Below, piece by piece: positions 29,184 through 44,100 of a stretch of 64,000 bases of DNA. The notes beneath the pieces are model-generated. The model did not search any database. It was not told where the DNA came from and saw only the letters and a list, made by a program, of their open reading frames with translations. The position numbers and the translations under genes were made by a program. How positions within the stretch are numbered: position 1 is the stretch's first letter; each line of letters begins with the position of its first letter. The stretch is from Gadus chalcogrammus (lineage: Eukaryota > Chordata > Actinopteri > Gadiformes > Gadidae), in contig NC_079422.1 in NCBI RefSeq assembly GCF_026213295.1, positions 1,770,250-1,834,249 on the forward strand, in the 5' to 3' direction.

Positions 29184-32100
29184 TCAGTAACACTTTTGCA
29201 TTGAAATTGACAGAGATATCAACATTTCTTGTTTTTATGCGTGCAAAATGCTTTTCAGAGCGCTAGAATAACTTTTTGACCAACAATGTGTTTTTTACTT
29301 GCTTTTCTGAAATGAACAGAAATATCAAAATTTTTATTTTTTATGCGTGCAAAATGCTTTTCAGAGTGCTAGAATCACTTTTTCACCAAAAATGTGTTTT
29401 TGACCTTGTATTGTTGATTTTGCTCAAAACTAATGTATTCCCCTTCCAAATGGTGGAGTATGACCCTATATCCCTTTGGTAAGCTTAGTAACACTTTTGC
29501 ATTGAAATTGACAGAGATACCAACATTTCTTGTTTTTATGCGTGCAAAATTCTTTTCAGAGCGCTAGAATCACTTTTTGACCAACAAGGTGTTTTTGACC
29601 TTACATTGTTGATTTTGCTCAAAACGATTGTATTCCACTTCCAAAGAGTGGAGCATGGCCCTATAACCCTTTGGTATGCTTGGTAACACGTTTGCATTGA
29701 AATTGACAGAGATACCAACATTTCTTGTTTTTATGCGTGCAAAATTATTTTCAGAGCGCTAGAATCACGTTTTGACCAACAGTGTGTTTTTAACCTTACA
29801 TTGTTGATTTTGCTCAAAACAAATGTATTCCAATTCCAAATAGTGGAGCATGGCCCTTTAACCCTTTGGAAAGCTTAGCAACACGTTTGCATTGAAATTG
29901 ACAGAGATATCAACATTTTTTGTTTTTACGCATGCAAAATGCTTATCAGAGCGCTAGAATCACTTTTTGACCAACAATGTGTTTTTGACTTGTTTTTCTG
30001 ATATCAACAGAAATAGACCAACAATGTGTTTTTGACCTTACATTGTTCATTTTGCTCAAAACTATTGTATTCCACTTCCAAATAGTGGAGCATGGCCATA
30101 TAACCATCCGGTAAGCTAAGTAACACGTTTGCATTGAAATTGACAGATATCAACATTTCTTGTTTTTACGCATGCCAAATGCTTTTCAGAGCGCTAGAAT
30201 CACTTTTTGACCAACAATGTGTTTTTGACCTTACATTGTTGATTTTGCTCAAAACTATTGTATTCCACTTCCAAATAGTGGAGCATGGCCCTATAACCCT
30301 TTGGAAAGCTTAGTAACACGTTTGCATTGAAATTGACAGAGATATCAAAATGTTTTGTTTTTACGCATGCAAAATGCTTTTCAGAGCGCTAGAATCACTT
30401 TTTGACCAACAATGTGTTTTTGACTTGTTTTTCTGAAATGAACAGAAATATCAACATTTTTATTTTTTAAGCGGGCAAAATGCTTTTCAGAGCGCTAGAA
30501 TCACTTTTTGACCAACAATGTGTTTTTGACCTTGTATTGTTGATTTTGCTCAAAACTAATGTATTCCCCTTCCAAATGGTGGAGTATGGCCCTATAACCC
30601 GTTGGAAAGCTTAGTAACACTTTTGCATTGAAATTGACAGAGATATCAACATTTCTTGTTTTTATGCGTACAAAATGCTTTTCAGAGCGCTAGAATCACT
30701 TTTTGACCAACAATGTGTTTTTGACCTTACATTGTTGATTTTGCTCAAAACTATTGTATTCCACTTCCAAATAGTGGAGCATGGCCCTATAACACTTTGG
30801 AAAGCTTAGTAACACGTTTGCATTGAAATTGACAGAGATATCAACATTTCTTGTTTTTATGCGTACAAAATGCTTTTCAGAGCGCTAGAATCACTTTTTG
30901 ACCAACAATGTGTTTTTGACCTTACATCGTTGATTTTGCTCAAAACTATTGTATTCCACTTCCAAATAGTGGAGCATGACCCTATAACCCTTTGGTAAGC
31001 TTCGTAACACGATTGCATTGAAATTGATGGATATCAACATTTCTTGTTTTTATGCGTGCAAAATGCTTTTCAAAGCGCTAGAATCACTTTTTGACCAACA
31101 ATGTGTTTTTTACTTGCTTTTCTGAAATGAACAGAAATATAAACATTTTTATTTTTTATGCGTGCAAAATGCTTTTCAGAGTGCTAGAATCACTTTTTCA
31201 CCAACAATGTGTTTTTGACCTTGTATTGTTGATTTTGCTCAAAACTAATGTATTCCCCTTCCAAATGGTGGAGTATGGCCCTAAATCCCTTTGGTAAGCT
31301 TAGTAACACGTTTGCATTGAAATTGATTGAACTATCAACATTTTTTGTTTTTACGCATGCAAAATGCTTATCAGAGCGCTAGAATCACTTTTTGACCAAC
31401 AATGTGTTTTTGACTTGTTTTTCTGAAATCAACAGAAATAGACCAACAATGTGTTTTTGACCTTACATTGTTGATTTTGCTCAAAACTATTGTATTCCAC
31501 TTCCAAATAGTGGAGCATGGCCCTATAACCATCCGGTAAGCTAAGTAACACGTTTGCATTGAAATTGACAGATATCAACATTTCTTGTTTTTACCCATGC
31601 AAAATGCTTTTCAGAGCGCTAGAATCACTTTTTGACCAACAATGTGTTTTTGACCTTACATTGTTGATTTTGCTCAAAACTATTGTATTCCACTTCCAAA
31701 TAGTGGAGCATGGCCCTATAACCCTTTGGAAAGCTTAGTAACACGTTTGCATTGAAATTGACAGAGATATCAAAATGTTTTGTTTTTACGCATGCAAAAT
31801 GCTTTTCAGAGCGCTAGAATCACTTTTTGACCAACAATGTGTTTTTGACTTGTTTTTCTGAAATGAACAGAAACATCAACATTTTTATTTTTTATGCGTG
31901 CAAAATGCTTTTCAGAGTGCTAGAATCACTTTTTCACCAACAATGAGTTTTTGACCTTGTATTGTTGATTTTGCTCAAAACGAATGTATTCCCCTTCCAA
32001 ATGGTGGAGTATGGCCCTATATCCCTTTGGTAAGCTTAGTAACACTTTTGCATTGAAATTGACAGAGATACCAACATTTCTTGTTTTTATGCATGCAAAA

Positions 32101-35100
32101 TTCTTTTCAGGGCGCTAGAATCACTTTTTGACCAACAATGTATTTTTGACCTTGCATTGTTGATTTTGCTCAAAACTATTGTATTCCACTTCCAAATAGT
32201 GGAGCATGGCCCTATATCCCTTTGGTAAGCTTAGTAACACTTTTGCATTGAAATTGACAGAGTTACCAACATTTCTTGTTTTTAGGCGTGCAAAATTCTT
32301 TTCAGAGCGCAAGAATCACTTTTTGAGCAACAATGTGTTTTTGACCTTACATTGTTGATTTAGCTCAAAACTATTGTATTCCACTTCCAAATAGTGGAGC
32401 ATGGCCCTATAACCCTTTGGTAAACTTAGTAACAAGATTGCATTGAAATTGACGAATATCAACATTTCTTGTTTTTATGCGTGCAAAATGCTTTTCAGAG
32501 CGCTAGAATCACTTTTTGACCAACAATGTGTTTTTGAACTTACATTGTTGATTTTGCTCAAAACTATTGTATTCCACTTCCAAAAAGTGGGGCATGGCCC
32601 TATAACCCTTTGGTAAGCTTAGTAACACGATTGCATTGAAATTGATGGATATCAACATTTCTTGTTTTTATGCGTGCAAAATGCTTTTCAGAGCGCTAGA
32701 ATCACTTTTTGACCAACAAGGTGTTTTTGACCTTACATTGTTGATTTTGCTCAAAACGATTGTATTCCACTTCCAAAGAGTGGAGCATGGCCCTATAACC
32801 CTTTGGTATGCTTGGTAACACGTTTGCATTGAAATTGACAGAGATTCCAACATTTCTTGTTTTTATGCGTGCAAAATTATTTTCAGAGCGCTAGAATCAC
32901 GTTTTGACCAACAGTGTGTTTTTAACCTTACATTGTTGATTTTGCTCAAAACAAATGTATTCCAATTCCAAATAGTGGAGCATGGCCCTTTAACCCTTTG
33001 GAAAGCTTAGCAACACGTTTGCATTGAAATTGACAGAGATATCAACATTTTTTGTTTTTACGCATGCAAAATGCTTATCAGAGCGCTAGAATCACTTTTT
33101 GACCAACAATGTGTTTTTGACTTGTTTTTCTGATATCAACAGAAATAGACCAACAATGTGTTTTTGACCTTACATTGTTGATTTTGCTCAAAACTATTGT
33201 ATTCCACTTCCAAATAGTGGAGCATGGCCATATAACCATCCGGTAAGCTAAGTAACACGTTTGCATTGAAATTGACAGATATCAACATTTCTTGTTTTTA
33301 CGCATGCAAAATGCTTTTCAGAGCGTTAGAATCACTTTTTGACCAACAATGTGTTTTTGACTTGTTTTTCTGAAATGAACAGAAATATCAACATTTTTAT
33401 TTTTTAAGCGGGCAAAATGCTTTTCAGAGCGCTAGAATCACTTTTTGACCAACAATGTGTTTTTGACCTTACATTGTTGATTTTGCTCAAAACTATTGTA
33501 TTCCACTTCCAAATAGTGGAGCATGGCCCTATAACCCTTTGGAAAGCTTAGTAACACGTTTGCATTGAAATTGACAGAGATATCAAAATGTTTTGTTTTT
33601 ACGCATGCAAAATGCTTTTCAGAGCGCTAGAATCACTTTTTGACCAACAATGTGTTTTTGACTTGTTTTTCTGAAATGAACAGAAATATCAACATTTTTA
33701 TTTTTTAAGCGGGCAAAATGCTTTTCAGAGCGCTAGAATCACTTTTTGACCAACAATGTGTTTTTGACCTTGTATTGTTGATTTTGCTCAAAACTAATGT
33801 ATTCCCCTTCCAAATGGTGGAGTATGGCCCTATAACCCGTTGGTAAGCTTAGTAACACTTTTGCATTGAAATTGACAGAGATATCAACACTTCTTGTTTT
33901 TATGCGTACAAAATGCTTTTCAGAGCGCTAGAATCACTTTTTGACCAACAATGTGTTTTTGACCTTACATTGTTGATTTTGCTCAAAACTATTGTATTCC
34001 ACTTCCAAATAGTGGAGCATGGCCCTATAACACTTTGGAAAGCTTAGTAACACGTTTGCATTGAAATTGACAGAGATATCAACATTTCTTGTTTTTATGC
34101 GTACAAAATGCTTTTCAGAGCGCTAGAATCACTTTTTGACCAACAATGTGTTTTTGACCTTACATCGTTGATTTTGCTCAAAACTATTGTATTCCACTTC
34201 CAAATAGTGGAGCATGACCCTATAACCCTTTGGTAAGCTTCGTAACACGATTGCATTGAAATTGATGGATATCAACATTTCTTGTTTTTATGCGTGCAAA
34301 ATGCTTTTCAAAGCGCTAGAATCACTTTTTGACCAACAATGTGTTTTTTACTTGCTTTTCTGAAATGAACAGAAATATAAACATTTTTATTTTTTATGCG
34401 TGCAAAATGCTTTTCAGAGTGCTAGAATCACTTTTTCACCAACAATGTGTTTTTGACCTTGTATTGTTGATTTTGCTCAAAACTAATGTATTCCACTTCC
34501 AAATGGTGGAGTATGGCCCTATAACCCTTTGGTAAGCTTAATAACACGTTTGCATTGAAATTGACAGATATCAACATTTTTGGTTTTTATGCGTGCCAAA
34601 TGCTTTTCAGAGCGCTAGAATCACTTTTCGACCAACAACGTGTTTTTTACCTTACATTGTTGATTTTGCTCAAAACTAATATATTCCACTTCCAAATAGT
34701 GGAGTATGGCCCAATAACCCTTTGGTAAGCTTTGTAACACGTTTGCATTGAAATTGACAGAGATACCAACATTTCTTGTTTTTATACCTGCACAATTCTT
34801 TTCAGAGCGCTAGAATCACTTTTTGACCAACAATGTGTTTTCGACATGTTTTCTGAAATGAACAGAAAAATCAACATTTCTTGTTTTTATGCGTGCCAAA
34901 TGCTTTTCAGAGCGCTAGAATCACTTTTTGACCAACAATGTGTCTTTAACCTTATATTGTTGATTTTGCTCAAAACTAATGTATTACACTTCCAAATAGT
35001 GGAGTATGGCCCTATAACCCTTTGACAAGCTTAGTAACACGTTTGCATTGAAATTGACAGATATCAACATTTTTGTTTTTTACGCTTGCAAAATGCTTTT

Positions 35101-38100
35101 CAGAGCGATAGAATCACTTTTTGACCAACAATGTGTCTTTAATCTTATATTGTTGATTCTACTCAAAACTAATGTATTCCATTTCCAAATAGTGGAGTAT
35201 GGCCCTATAACCCTTTGGTAAGCTAAGTAACACGTTTGCATTGAAATTGACAGAGATACCAACATTTCTTGTTTTTATGCGTTCCAAATGCTTTTCAGAG
35301 CGCTAGAATCACTTTTCGACCAACAACGTGTTTTTGACCTTACATTGTTGATTTTGCTCAAAACTAATATATTCCACTTCCAAATAGTGGAGTATGGCCC
35401 AATAACCCTTTGGTAAGCTTTGTAACACGTTTGCATTGAAATTGACAGAGATACCAACATTTCTTGTTTTTATACCTGCACAATTCTTTTCAGAGCGCTA
35501 GAATCACTTTTTGACCAACAATGTGTTTTCGACATGTTTTCTGAAATGAACAGAAAAATCAACATTTCTTGTTTTTATGAGTGCGAAATGCTTTTCAGAG
35601 CGCTAGAATCACTTTTTGACCATCAATGTGTCTTTGACCTTATATTGTTGATTTTGCTCAAAACTAATGTATTCCCCTTCCAAATGGTGGAGTATGGCCC
35701 TATTACCCTTTGGTAAGCATAGTAACATGTTTGCATTGAAATCGACAGAGATACCAACATTTATTGTTTTTATGCCGGCAAAATGCTTTTCAGAGCGCTA
35801 GAATCACTTTTTGACCAACAATGTGTTTTCGACTTGTTTTCTGAAATGAACAGAAAAATCAACATTTCTTGTTTTTATGCGTTCCAAATGCTTTTCAGAG
35901 CGCTAGAATCACTTTTCGACCAACAACGTGTTTTTGACCTTACATTGTTGATTTTGCTCAAAACTAATATATTCCACTTCCAAATAGTGGAGTATGGCCC
36001 AATAACCCTTTGGTAAGCTTTGTAACACGTTTGCATTGAAATTGACAGAGATACCAACATTTATTGTTTTTATGCCGGCAAAATGCTTTTCAGAGCGCTA
36101 GAATCACTTTTTGACCAACAATGTGTTTTTAACCTTATATTGTTGATTTTGCTCAAAACTAATGTATTCCACTACCAAATAGTGGAGTATGGCCCTATAA
36201 CCCTTTGGTAAGCTTAGTCACACGTTTGCATTGAAAATGACAGATATCAACATTTTTGTTTTTTACGCATGCAAAATGCTTTTCAGAGCGCTAGAATCAC
36301 TTTTTGACCAACAATGTGTTTTCGACTTGTTTTCTGAAATGAACAGAAAAATCAACATTTCTTGTTTTTATGCGTGCAAAATGCTTTTCAGAGCGCTAGA
36401 ATCACTTTTTGACCAACAATGTGTTTTCGACTTGTTTTCTGAAATGAACAGAAAAATCAACATTTCTTGTTTTTATGCGTTCCAAATGCTTTTCAGAGCG
36501 CTAGAATCACTTTTCGACCAACAACGTGTTTTTGACCTTACATTGTTGATTTTGCTCAAAACTAATATATTCCACTTCCAAATAGTGGAGTATGGCCCAA
36601 TAACCCTTTGGTAAGCTTTGTAACACGTTTGCATTGAAATTGACAGAGATACCAACATTTATTGTTTTTATGCCGGCAAAATGCTTTTCAGAGCGCTAGA
36701 ATCACTTTTTGACCAACAATGTGTTTTTAACCTTATATTGTTGATTTTGCTCAAAACTAATGTATTCCACTACCAAATAGTGGAGTATGGCCCTATAACC
36801 CTTTGGTAAGCTTAGTCACACGTTTGCATTGAAAATGACAGATATCAACATTTTTGTTTTTTACGCATGCAAAATGCTTTTCAGAGCGCTAGAATCACTT
36901 TTTGACCAACAATGTGTTTTCGACTTGTTTTCTGAAATGAACAGAAAAATCAACATTTCTTGTTTTTATGCGTGCCAAATGCTTTTCAGAGCGCTAGAAT
37001 CACTTTTCGACCAACAACGTGTTTTTGACCTTACATTGTTGATTTTGCTCAAAACTAATGTATTCCCCTTCCAAATGGTGGAGTATGGCCCTATAACCCT
37101 TTGGTAAGCTTAGTAACACGTTTGCATTGAAATTGACAGAGATACCAACATTTATTATTTTTATGCCGGCAAAATTCTGTTCAGAGCGCTTAGAATCACT
37201 TTTTGACCAACAATGTGTTTTTGACTTGTTTTTCTGAAACGAACAGAAATATCAACATTTCTTGTTTTTATGCGTGCCAAATGTTTTTCAGAGCGCTAGA
37301 ATCACTTTTTGACCAACAATGTGTTTTTAACCTTATATTGTTGATTTTGCTCAAAACTAATGTATTCCACTACCAAATAGTGGAGTATGGCCCTATAACC
37401 CTTTGGTAAGCTTAGTCACACGTTTGCATTGAAAATGACAGATATCAACATTTTTGTTTTTTACGCATGCAAAATGCTTTTCAGAGCGCTAGAATCACTT
37501 TTTGACCAACAATGTGTTTTCGACTTGTTTTCTGAAATGAACAGAAAAATCAACATTTCTTGTTTTTATGCGTGCCAAATGCTTTTCAGAGCGCTAGAAT
37601 CACTTTTCGACCAACAACGTGTTTTTGACCTTACATTGTTGATTTTGCTCAAAACTAATGTATTCCCCTTCCAAATGGTGGAGTATGGCCCTATAACCCT
37701 TTGGTAAGCTTAGTAACACGTTTGCATTGAAATTGACAGAGATACCAACATTTATTATTTTTATGCCGGCAAAATTCTGTTCAGAGCGCTTAGAATCACT
37801 TTTTGACCAACAATGTGTTTTTGACTTGTTTTTCTGAAACGAACAGAAATATCAACATTTCTTGTTTTTATGCGTGCCAAATGTTTTTCAGAGCGCTAGA
37901 ATCACTTTTTGACCAACAATGTGTCTTTGACCTTATATTGTTTATTTTGCTCAAAACTAATGTATTCCACTTCCAAATGGTGGAGTATGGCCCTATAACC
38001 CTTTGGTAAGCTTAATAACACGTTTGCATTGAAATTGACAGATATCAACATTTTTGGTTCTTACGCTTGCAAAATGCTTTTCAGAGCGCTAGAATCACTT

Positions 38101-41100
38101 TTTGACCAACAATGTGTTTTCGACTTGTTTTCTGAAATGAACAGAAAAATCAACATTTCTTGTTTTTATGCGTGCCAAATGCTTTTCAGAGCGCTAGAAT
38201 CACTTTTCGACCAACAACGTGTTTTTGACCTTACATTGTTGATTTTGCTCAAAACTAATGTATTCCCCTTCCAAATGGTGGAGTATGGCCCTATAACCCT
38301 TTGGTAAGCTTAGTAACACGTTTGCATTGAAATTGACAGAGATACCAACATTTATTATTTTTATGCTGGCAAAATTCTGTTCAGAGCGCTTAGAATCACT
38401 TTTTGACCAACAATGTGTTTTTGACTTGTTTTTCTGAAACGAACAGAAATATCAACATTTCTTGTTTTTATGCGTGCCAAATGTTTTTCAGAGCGCTAGA
38501 ATCACTTTTTGACCAACAATGTGTCTTTGACCTTATATTGTTTATTTTGCTCAAAACTAATGTATTCCACTTCCAAATGGTGGAGTATGGCCCTATAACC
38601 CTTTGGTAAGCTTAATAAAACGTTTGCATTGAAATTGACAGATATCAACATTTTTGGTTCTTACGCTTGCAAAATGCTTTTCAGAGCGCTAGAATCACTT
38701 TTTGACCAACAATGTGTTTTCGACTTGTTTTCTGAAATGAACAGAAAAATCAACATTTCTTGTTTTTATGCGTTCCAAATGCTTTTCAGAGCGCTAGAAT
38801 CACTTTTCGACCAACAACGTGTTTTTTACCTTACATTGTTGATTTTGCTCAAAACTAATATATTCCACTTCCAAATAGTGGAGTATGGCCCAATAACCCT
38901 TTGGTAAGCTTTGTAACACGTTTGCATTGAAATTGACAGAGATACCAACATTTCTTGTTTTTATACCTGCACAATTCTTTTCAGAGCGCTAGAATCACTT
39001 TTTGACCAACAATGTGTTTTCGACATGTTTTCTGAAATGAACAGAAAAATCAACATTTCTTGTTTTTATGCGTGCCAAATGCTTTTCAGAGCGCTAGAAT
39101 CACTTTTCGACCAACAACGTGTTTTTTACCTTACATTGTTGATTTTGCTCAAAACTAATATATTCCACTTCCAAATAGTGGAGTATGGCCCAATAACCCT
39201 TTGGTAAGCTTTGTAACACGTTTGCATTGAAATTGACAGAGATACCAACATTTCTTGTTTTTATACCTGCACAATTCTTTTCAGAGCGCTAGAATCACTT
39301 TTTGACCAACAATGTGTTTTCGACTTGTTTTCTGAAATGAACAGAAAAATCAACATTTCTTGTTTTTATGCGTTCCAAATGCTTTTCAGAGCGCTAGAAT
39401 CACTTTTCGACCAACAACGTGTTTTTTACCTTACATTGTTGATTTTGCTCAAAACTAATATATTCCACTTCCAAATAGTGGAGTATGGCCCAATAACCCT
39501 TTGGTAAGCTTTGTAACACGTTTGCATTGAAATTGACAGAGATACCAACATTTCTTGTTTTTATACCTGCACAATTCTTTTCAGAGCGCTAGAATCACTT
39601 TTTGACCAACAATGTGTTTTCGACATGTTTTCTGAAATGAACAGAAAAATCAACATTTCTTGTTTTTATGCGTGCCAAATGCTTTTCAGAGCGCTAGAAT
39701 CACTTTTCGACCAACAACGTGTTTTTGACCTTACATTGTTGATTTTGCTCAAAACTAATATATTCCACTTCCAAATAGTGGAGTATGGCCCAATAACCCT
39801 TTGGTAAGCTTTGTAACACGTTTGCATTGAAATTGACAGATATCAACATTTTTGTTTTTTACGCTTGCAAAATGCTTTTCAGAGCGCTAGAATCACTTTT
39901 TGACCAACAATGTGTCTTTAATCTTATATTGTTGATTCTACTCAAAACTAATGTATTCCACTTCCAAATAGTGGAGTATGGCCCTATAACCCTTTGGTAA
40001 GCTAAGTAACACGTTTGCATTGAAATTGACAGAGATACCAACATTTCTTGTTTTTATGCGTTCCAAATGCTTTTCAGAGCGCTAGAATAACTTTTCGACC
40101 AACAACGTGATTTTGACCTTACATTGTTGATTTTGCTCAAAACTAATATATTCCACTTCCAAATAGTGGAGTATGGCCCAATAACCCTTTGGTAAGCTTT
40201 GTAACACGTTTGCATTGAAATTGACAGAGATACCAACATTTCTTGTTTTTATACCTGCACAATTCTTTTCAGAGCGCTAGAATCACTTTTTGACCAACAA
40301 TGTGTTTTCGACATGTTTTCTGAAATGAACAGAAAAATCAACATTTCTTGTTTTTATGAGTGCGAAATGCTTTTCAGAGCGCTAGAATCACTTTTTGACC
40401 ATCAATGTGTCTTTGACCTTATATTGTTGATTTTGCTCAAAACTAATGTATTCCCCTTCCAAATGGTGGAGTATGGCCCTATTACCCTTTGGTAAGCATA
40501 GTAACATGTTTGCATTGAAATCGACAGAGATACCAACATTTCTTGTTTTTATACCTGCACAATTCTTTTCAGAGCGCTAGAATCACTTTTTGACCAACAA
40601 TGTGTTTTCGACATGTTTTCTGAAATGAACAGAAAAATCAACATTTCTTGTTTTTATGAGTGCGAAATGCTTTTCAGAGCGCTAGAATCACTTTTTGACC
40701 ATCAATGTGTCTTTGACCTTATATTGTTGATTTTGCTCAAAACTAATGTATTCCCCTTCCAAATGGTGGAGTATGGCCCTATTACCCTTTGGTAAGCATA
40801 GTAACATGTTTGCATTGAAATCGACAGAGATATCAACATTTATTGTTTTTATGCCGGCAAAATGCTTTTCAGAGCGCTAGAATCACTTTTTGACCAACAA
40901 TGTGTTTTCGACTTGTTTTCTGAAATGAACAGAAAAATCAACATTTCTTGTTTTTATGCGTTCCAAATGCTTTTCAGAGCGCTAGAATCACTTTTCGACC
41001 AACAACGTGTTTTTGACCTTACATTGTTGATTTTGCTCAAAACTAATATATTCCACTTCCAAATAGTGGAGTATGGCCCAATAACCCTTTGGTAAGCTTT

Positions 41101-44100
41101 GTAACACGTTTGCATTGAAATTGACAGAGATACCAACATTTATTGTTTTTATGCCGGCAAAATGCTTTTCAGAGCGCTAGAATCACTTTTTGACCAACAA
41201 TGTGTTTTTAACCTTATATTGTTGATTTTGCTCAAAACTAATGTATTCCACTACCAAATAGTGGAGTATGGCCCTATAACCCTTTGGTAAGCTTAGTCAC
41301 ACGTTTGCATTGAAAATGACAGATATCAACATTTTTGGTTTTTACGCATGCAAAATGCTTTTCAGAGCGCTAGAATCACTTTTTGACCAACAATGTGTTT
41401 TCGACTTGTTTTCTGAAATGAACAGAAAAATCAACATTTCTTGTTTTTATGCGTGCCAAATGCTTTTCAGAGCGCTAGAATCACTTTTTGACCAACAATG
41501 TGTTTTCGACTTGTTTTCTGAAATGAACAGAAAAATCAACATTTCTTGTTTTTATGCGTTCCAAATGCTTTTCAGAGCGCTAGAATCACTTTTCGACCAA
41601 CAACGTCTTTTTGACCTTACATTGTTGATTTTGCTCAAAACTAATATATTCCACTTCCAAATAGTGGAGTATGGCCCAATAACCCTTTGGTAAGCTTTGT
41701 AACACGTTTGCATTGAAAATGACAGATATCAACAATTTTGGTTTTTACGCATGCAAAATGCTTTTCAGAGCGCTAGAATCACTTTTTGACCAACAATGTG
41801 TTTTCGACTTGTTTTCTGAAATGAACAGAAAAATCAACATTTCTTGTTTTTATGCGTTCCAAATGCTTTTCAGAGCGCTAGAATCACTTTTTGACCAACA
41901 ATGTGTCTTTAACCTTATATTGTTGATTTTGCTCAAAACTAATGTATTACACTTCCAAATAGTGGAGTATGGCCCTATAACCCTTTGATAAGCTTAGTAA
42001 CACGTTTGCATTGAAATTGACAGATATCAACATTTTTGTTTTTTACGCTTGCAAAATGCTTTTCAGAGCGCTAGAATCACTTTTTGACCAACAATGTGTT
42101 TTTGACTTGTTTTTCTGAAACGAATAGAGATATCAACATTTCTTGTTTTTATGCGTGCCAAATGCTTTTCAGAGCGCCAGAATCACTTTTTGACCAACAA
42201 TGTGTTTTTAACCTTATATTGTTGATTTTGCTCAAAACTAATGTATTCCCCTTCCAAATAGTGGAGTATGGCCCTATAACCCTTTGGTAAGCTAAGTAAC
42301 ACGTTTGCATTGAAATTGACAGAGATACCAACATTTCTTGTTTTTATGCGTTCCAAATGCTTTTCAGAGCGCTAGAATCACTTTTCGACCAACAATGTGT
42401 TTTCGACATGTTTTCTGAAATGAACAGAAAAATCAACATTTCTTGTTTTTATGAGTGCGAAATGCTTTTCAGAGCGCTAGAATCACTTTTTGACCATCAA
42501 TGTGTCTTTGACCTTATATTGTTGATTTTGCTCAAAACTAATGTATTCCCCTTCCAAATGGTGGAGCCCTATAACCCTTTGGTAAGCTTAGTCACACGTT
42601 TGCATTGAAAATGACAGATATCAACATTTTTGGTTTTTACGCATGCAAAATGCTTTTCAGAGCGCTAGAATCACTTTTTGACCAACAATGTGTTTTCGAC
42701 TTGTTTTCTGAAATGAACAGAAAAATCAACATTTCTTGTTTTTATGCGTGCCAAATGCTTTTCAGAGCGCTAGAATCACTTTTTGACCAACAATGTGTCT
42801 TTGACCTTATATTGTTGATTTTGCTCAAAACTTATATATTCCACTTCCAAATAGTGGAGTATGGCCCAATAACCCTTTGGTAAGCTTTGTAACACGTTTG
42901 CATTGAAATTGACAGAGATACCAACATTTCTTGTTTTTATACCTGCACAATTCTTTTCAGAGCGCTTAGAATCACTTTTTGACCAACAATGTGTTTTCGA
43001 CATGTTTTCTGAAATGAACAGAAAAATCAACATTTCTTGTTTTTATGCGTGCCAAATACTTTTCAGAGCGCTAGAATCACTTTTTGACCAACAATGTGTC
43101 TTTGACCTTATATTGTGATTTTGCTCAAAACTAATGTATTCCCCTTCCAAATGGTGGAGCCCTATTGCCCTTTGGTAAGCTTAGTAACACGTTTGCATTG
43201 AAATTGACAGAGATACCAACATTTCTTGTTTTTATACCTGCACAATTATTTTCAGAGCGCTAGAATCACTTTTTGACCAACAATGTGTTTTCGACATGTT
43301 TTCTGAAATGAACAGAAAAATCAACATTTCTTGTTTTTATGCGTGCCAAATGCTTTTCAGAGCGCTAGAATCACTTTTTGACCAACAATGTGTCTTTGAC
43401 CTTATATTGTTGATTTTGCTCAAAACTAATGTATTCCCCTTCCAAATGGTGGAGTATGGCCCTATTACCCTTTGGTAAGCTTAGTAACACGTTTGCATTG
43501 AAATTTACAGAGATACCAACATTTATTATTTTTATACCTGCACAATTCTTTTCAGAGCGCTAGAATCACTTTTTGACCAACAATGTGTTTTCGACATGTT
43601 TTCTGAAATGAACAGAAAAATCAACATTTCTTGTTTTTATGAGTGCGAAATGCTTTTCAGAGCACTAGAATCACTTTTTGACCATCAATGTGTCTTTGAC
43701 CTTATATTGTTGATTTTGCTCAAAACTAATGTATTCCCCTTCCAAATGGTGGAGTATGGCCCTATTGCCCTTTGGTAAGCTTAGTAACACGTTTGCATTG
43801 AAATTGACAGAGATACCAACATTTCTTGTTTTTATACCTGCACAATTCTTTTCAGAGCGCTAGAATCACTTTTTGACCAACAATGTGTTTTCGACATGTT
43901 TTCTGAAATGAACAGAAAAATCAACATTTCTTGTTTTTATGCGTGCCAAATGCTTTTCAGAGCGCTAGAATCACTTTTTGACCAACAATGTGTCTTTGAC
44001 CTTATATTGTTGATTTTGCTCAAAACTAATGTATTCCCCTTCCAAATGGTGGAGTATGGCCCTTTTACCCTTTGGTAAGCTTAGTAACACGTTTGCATTG

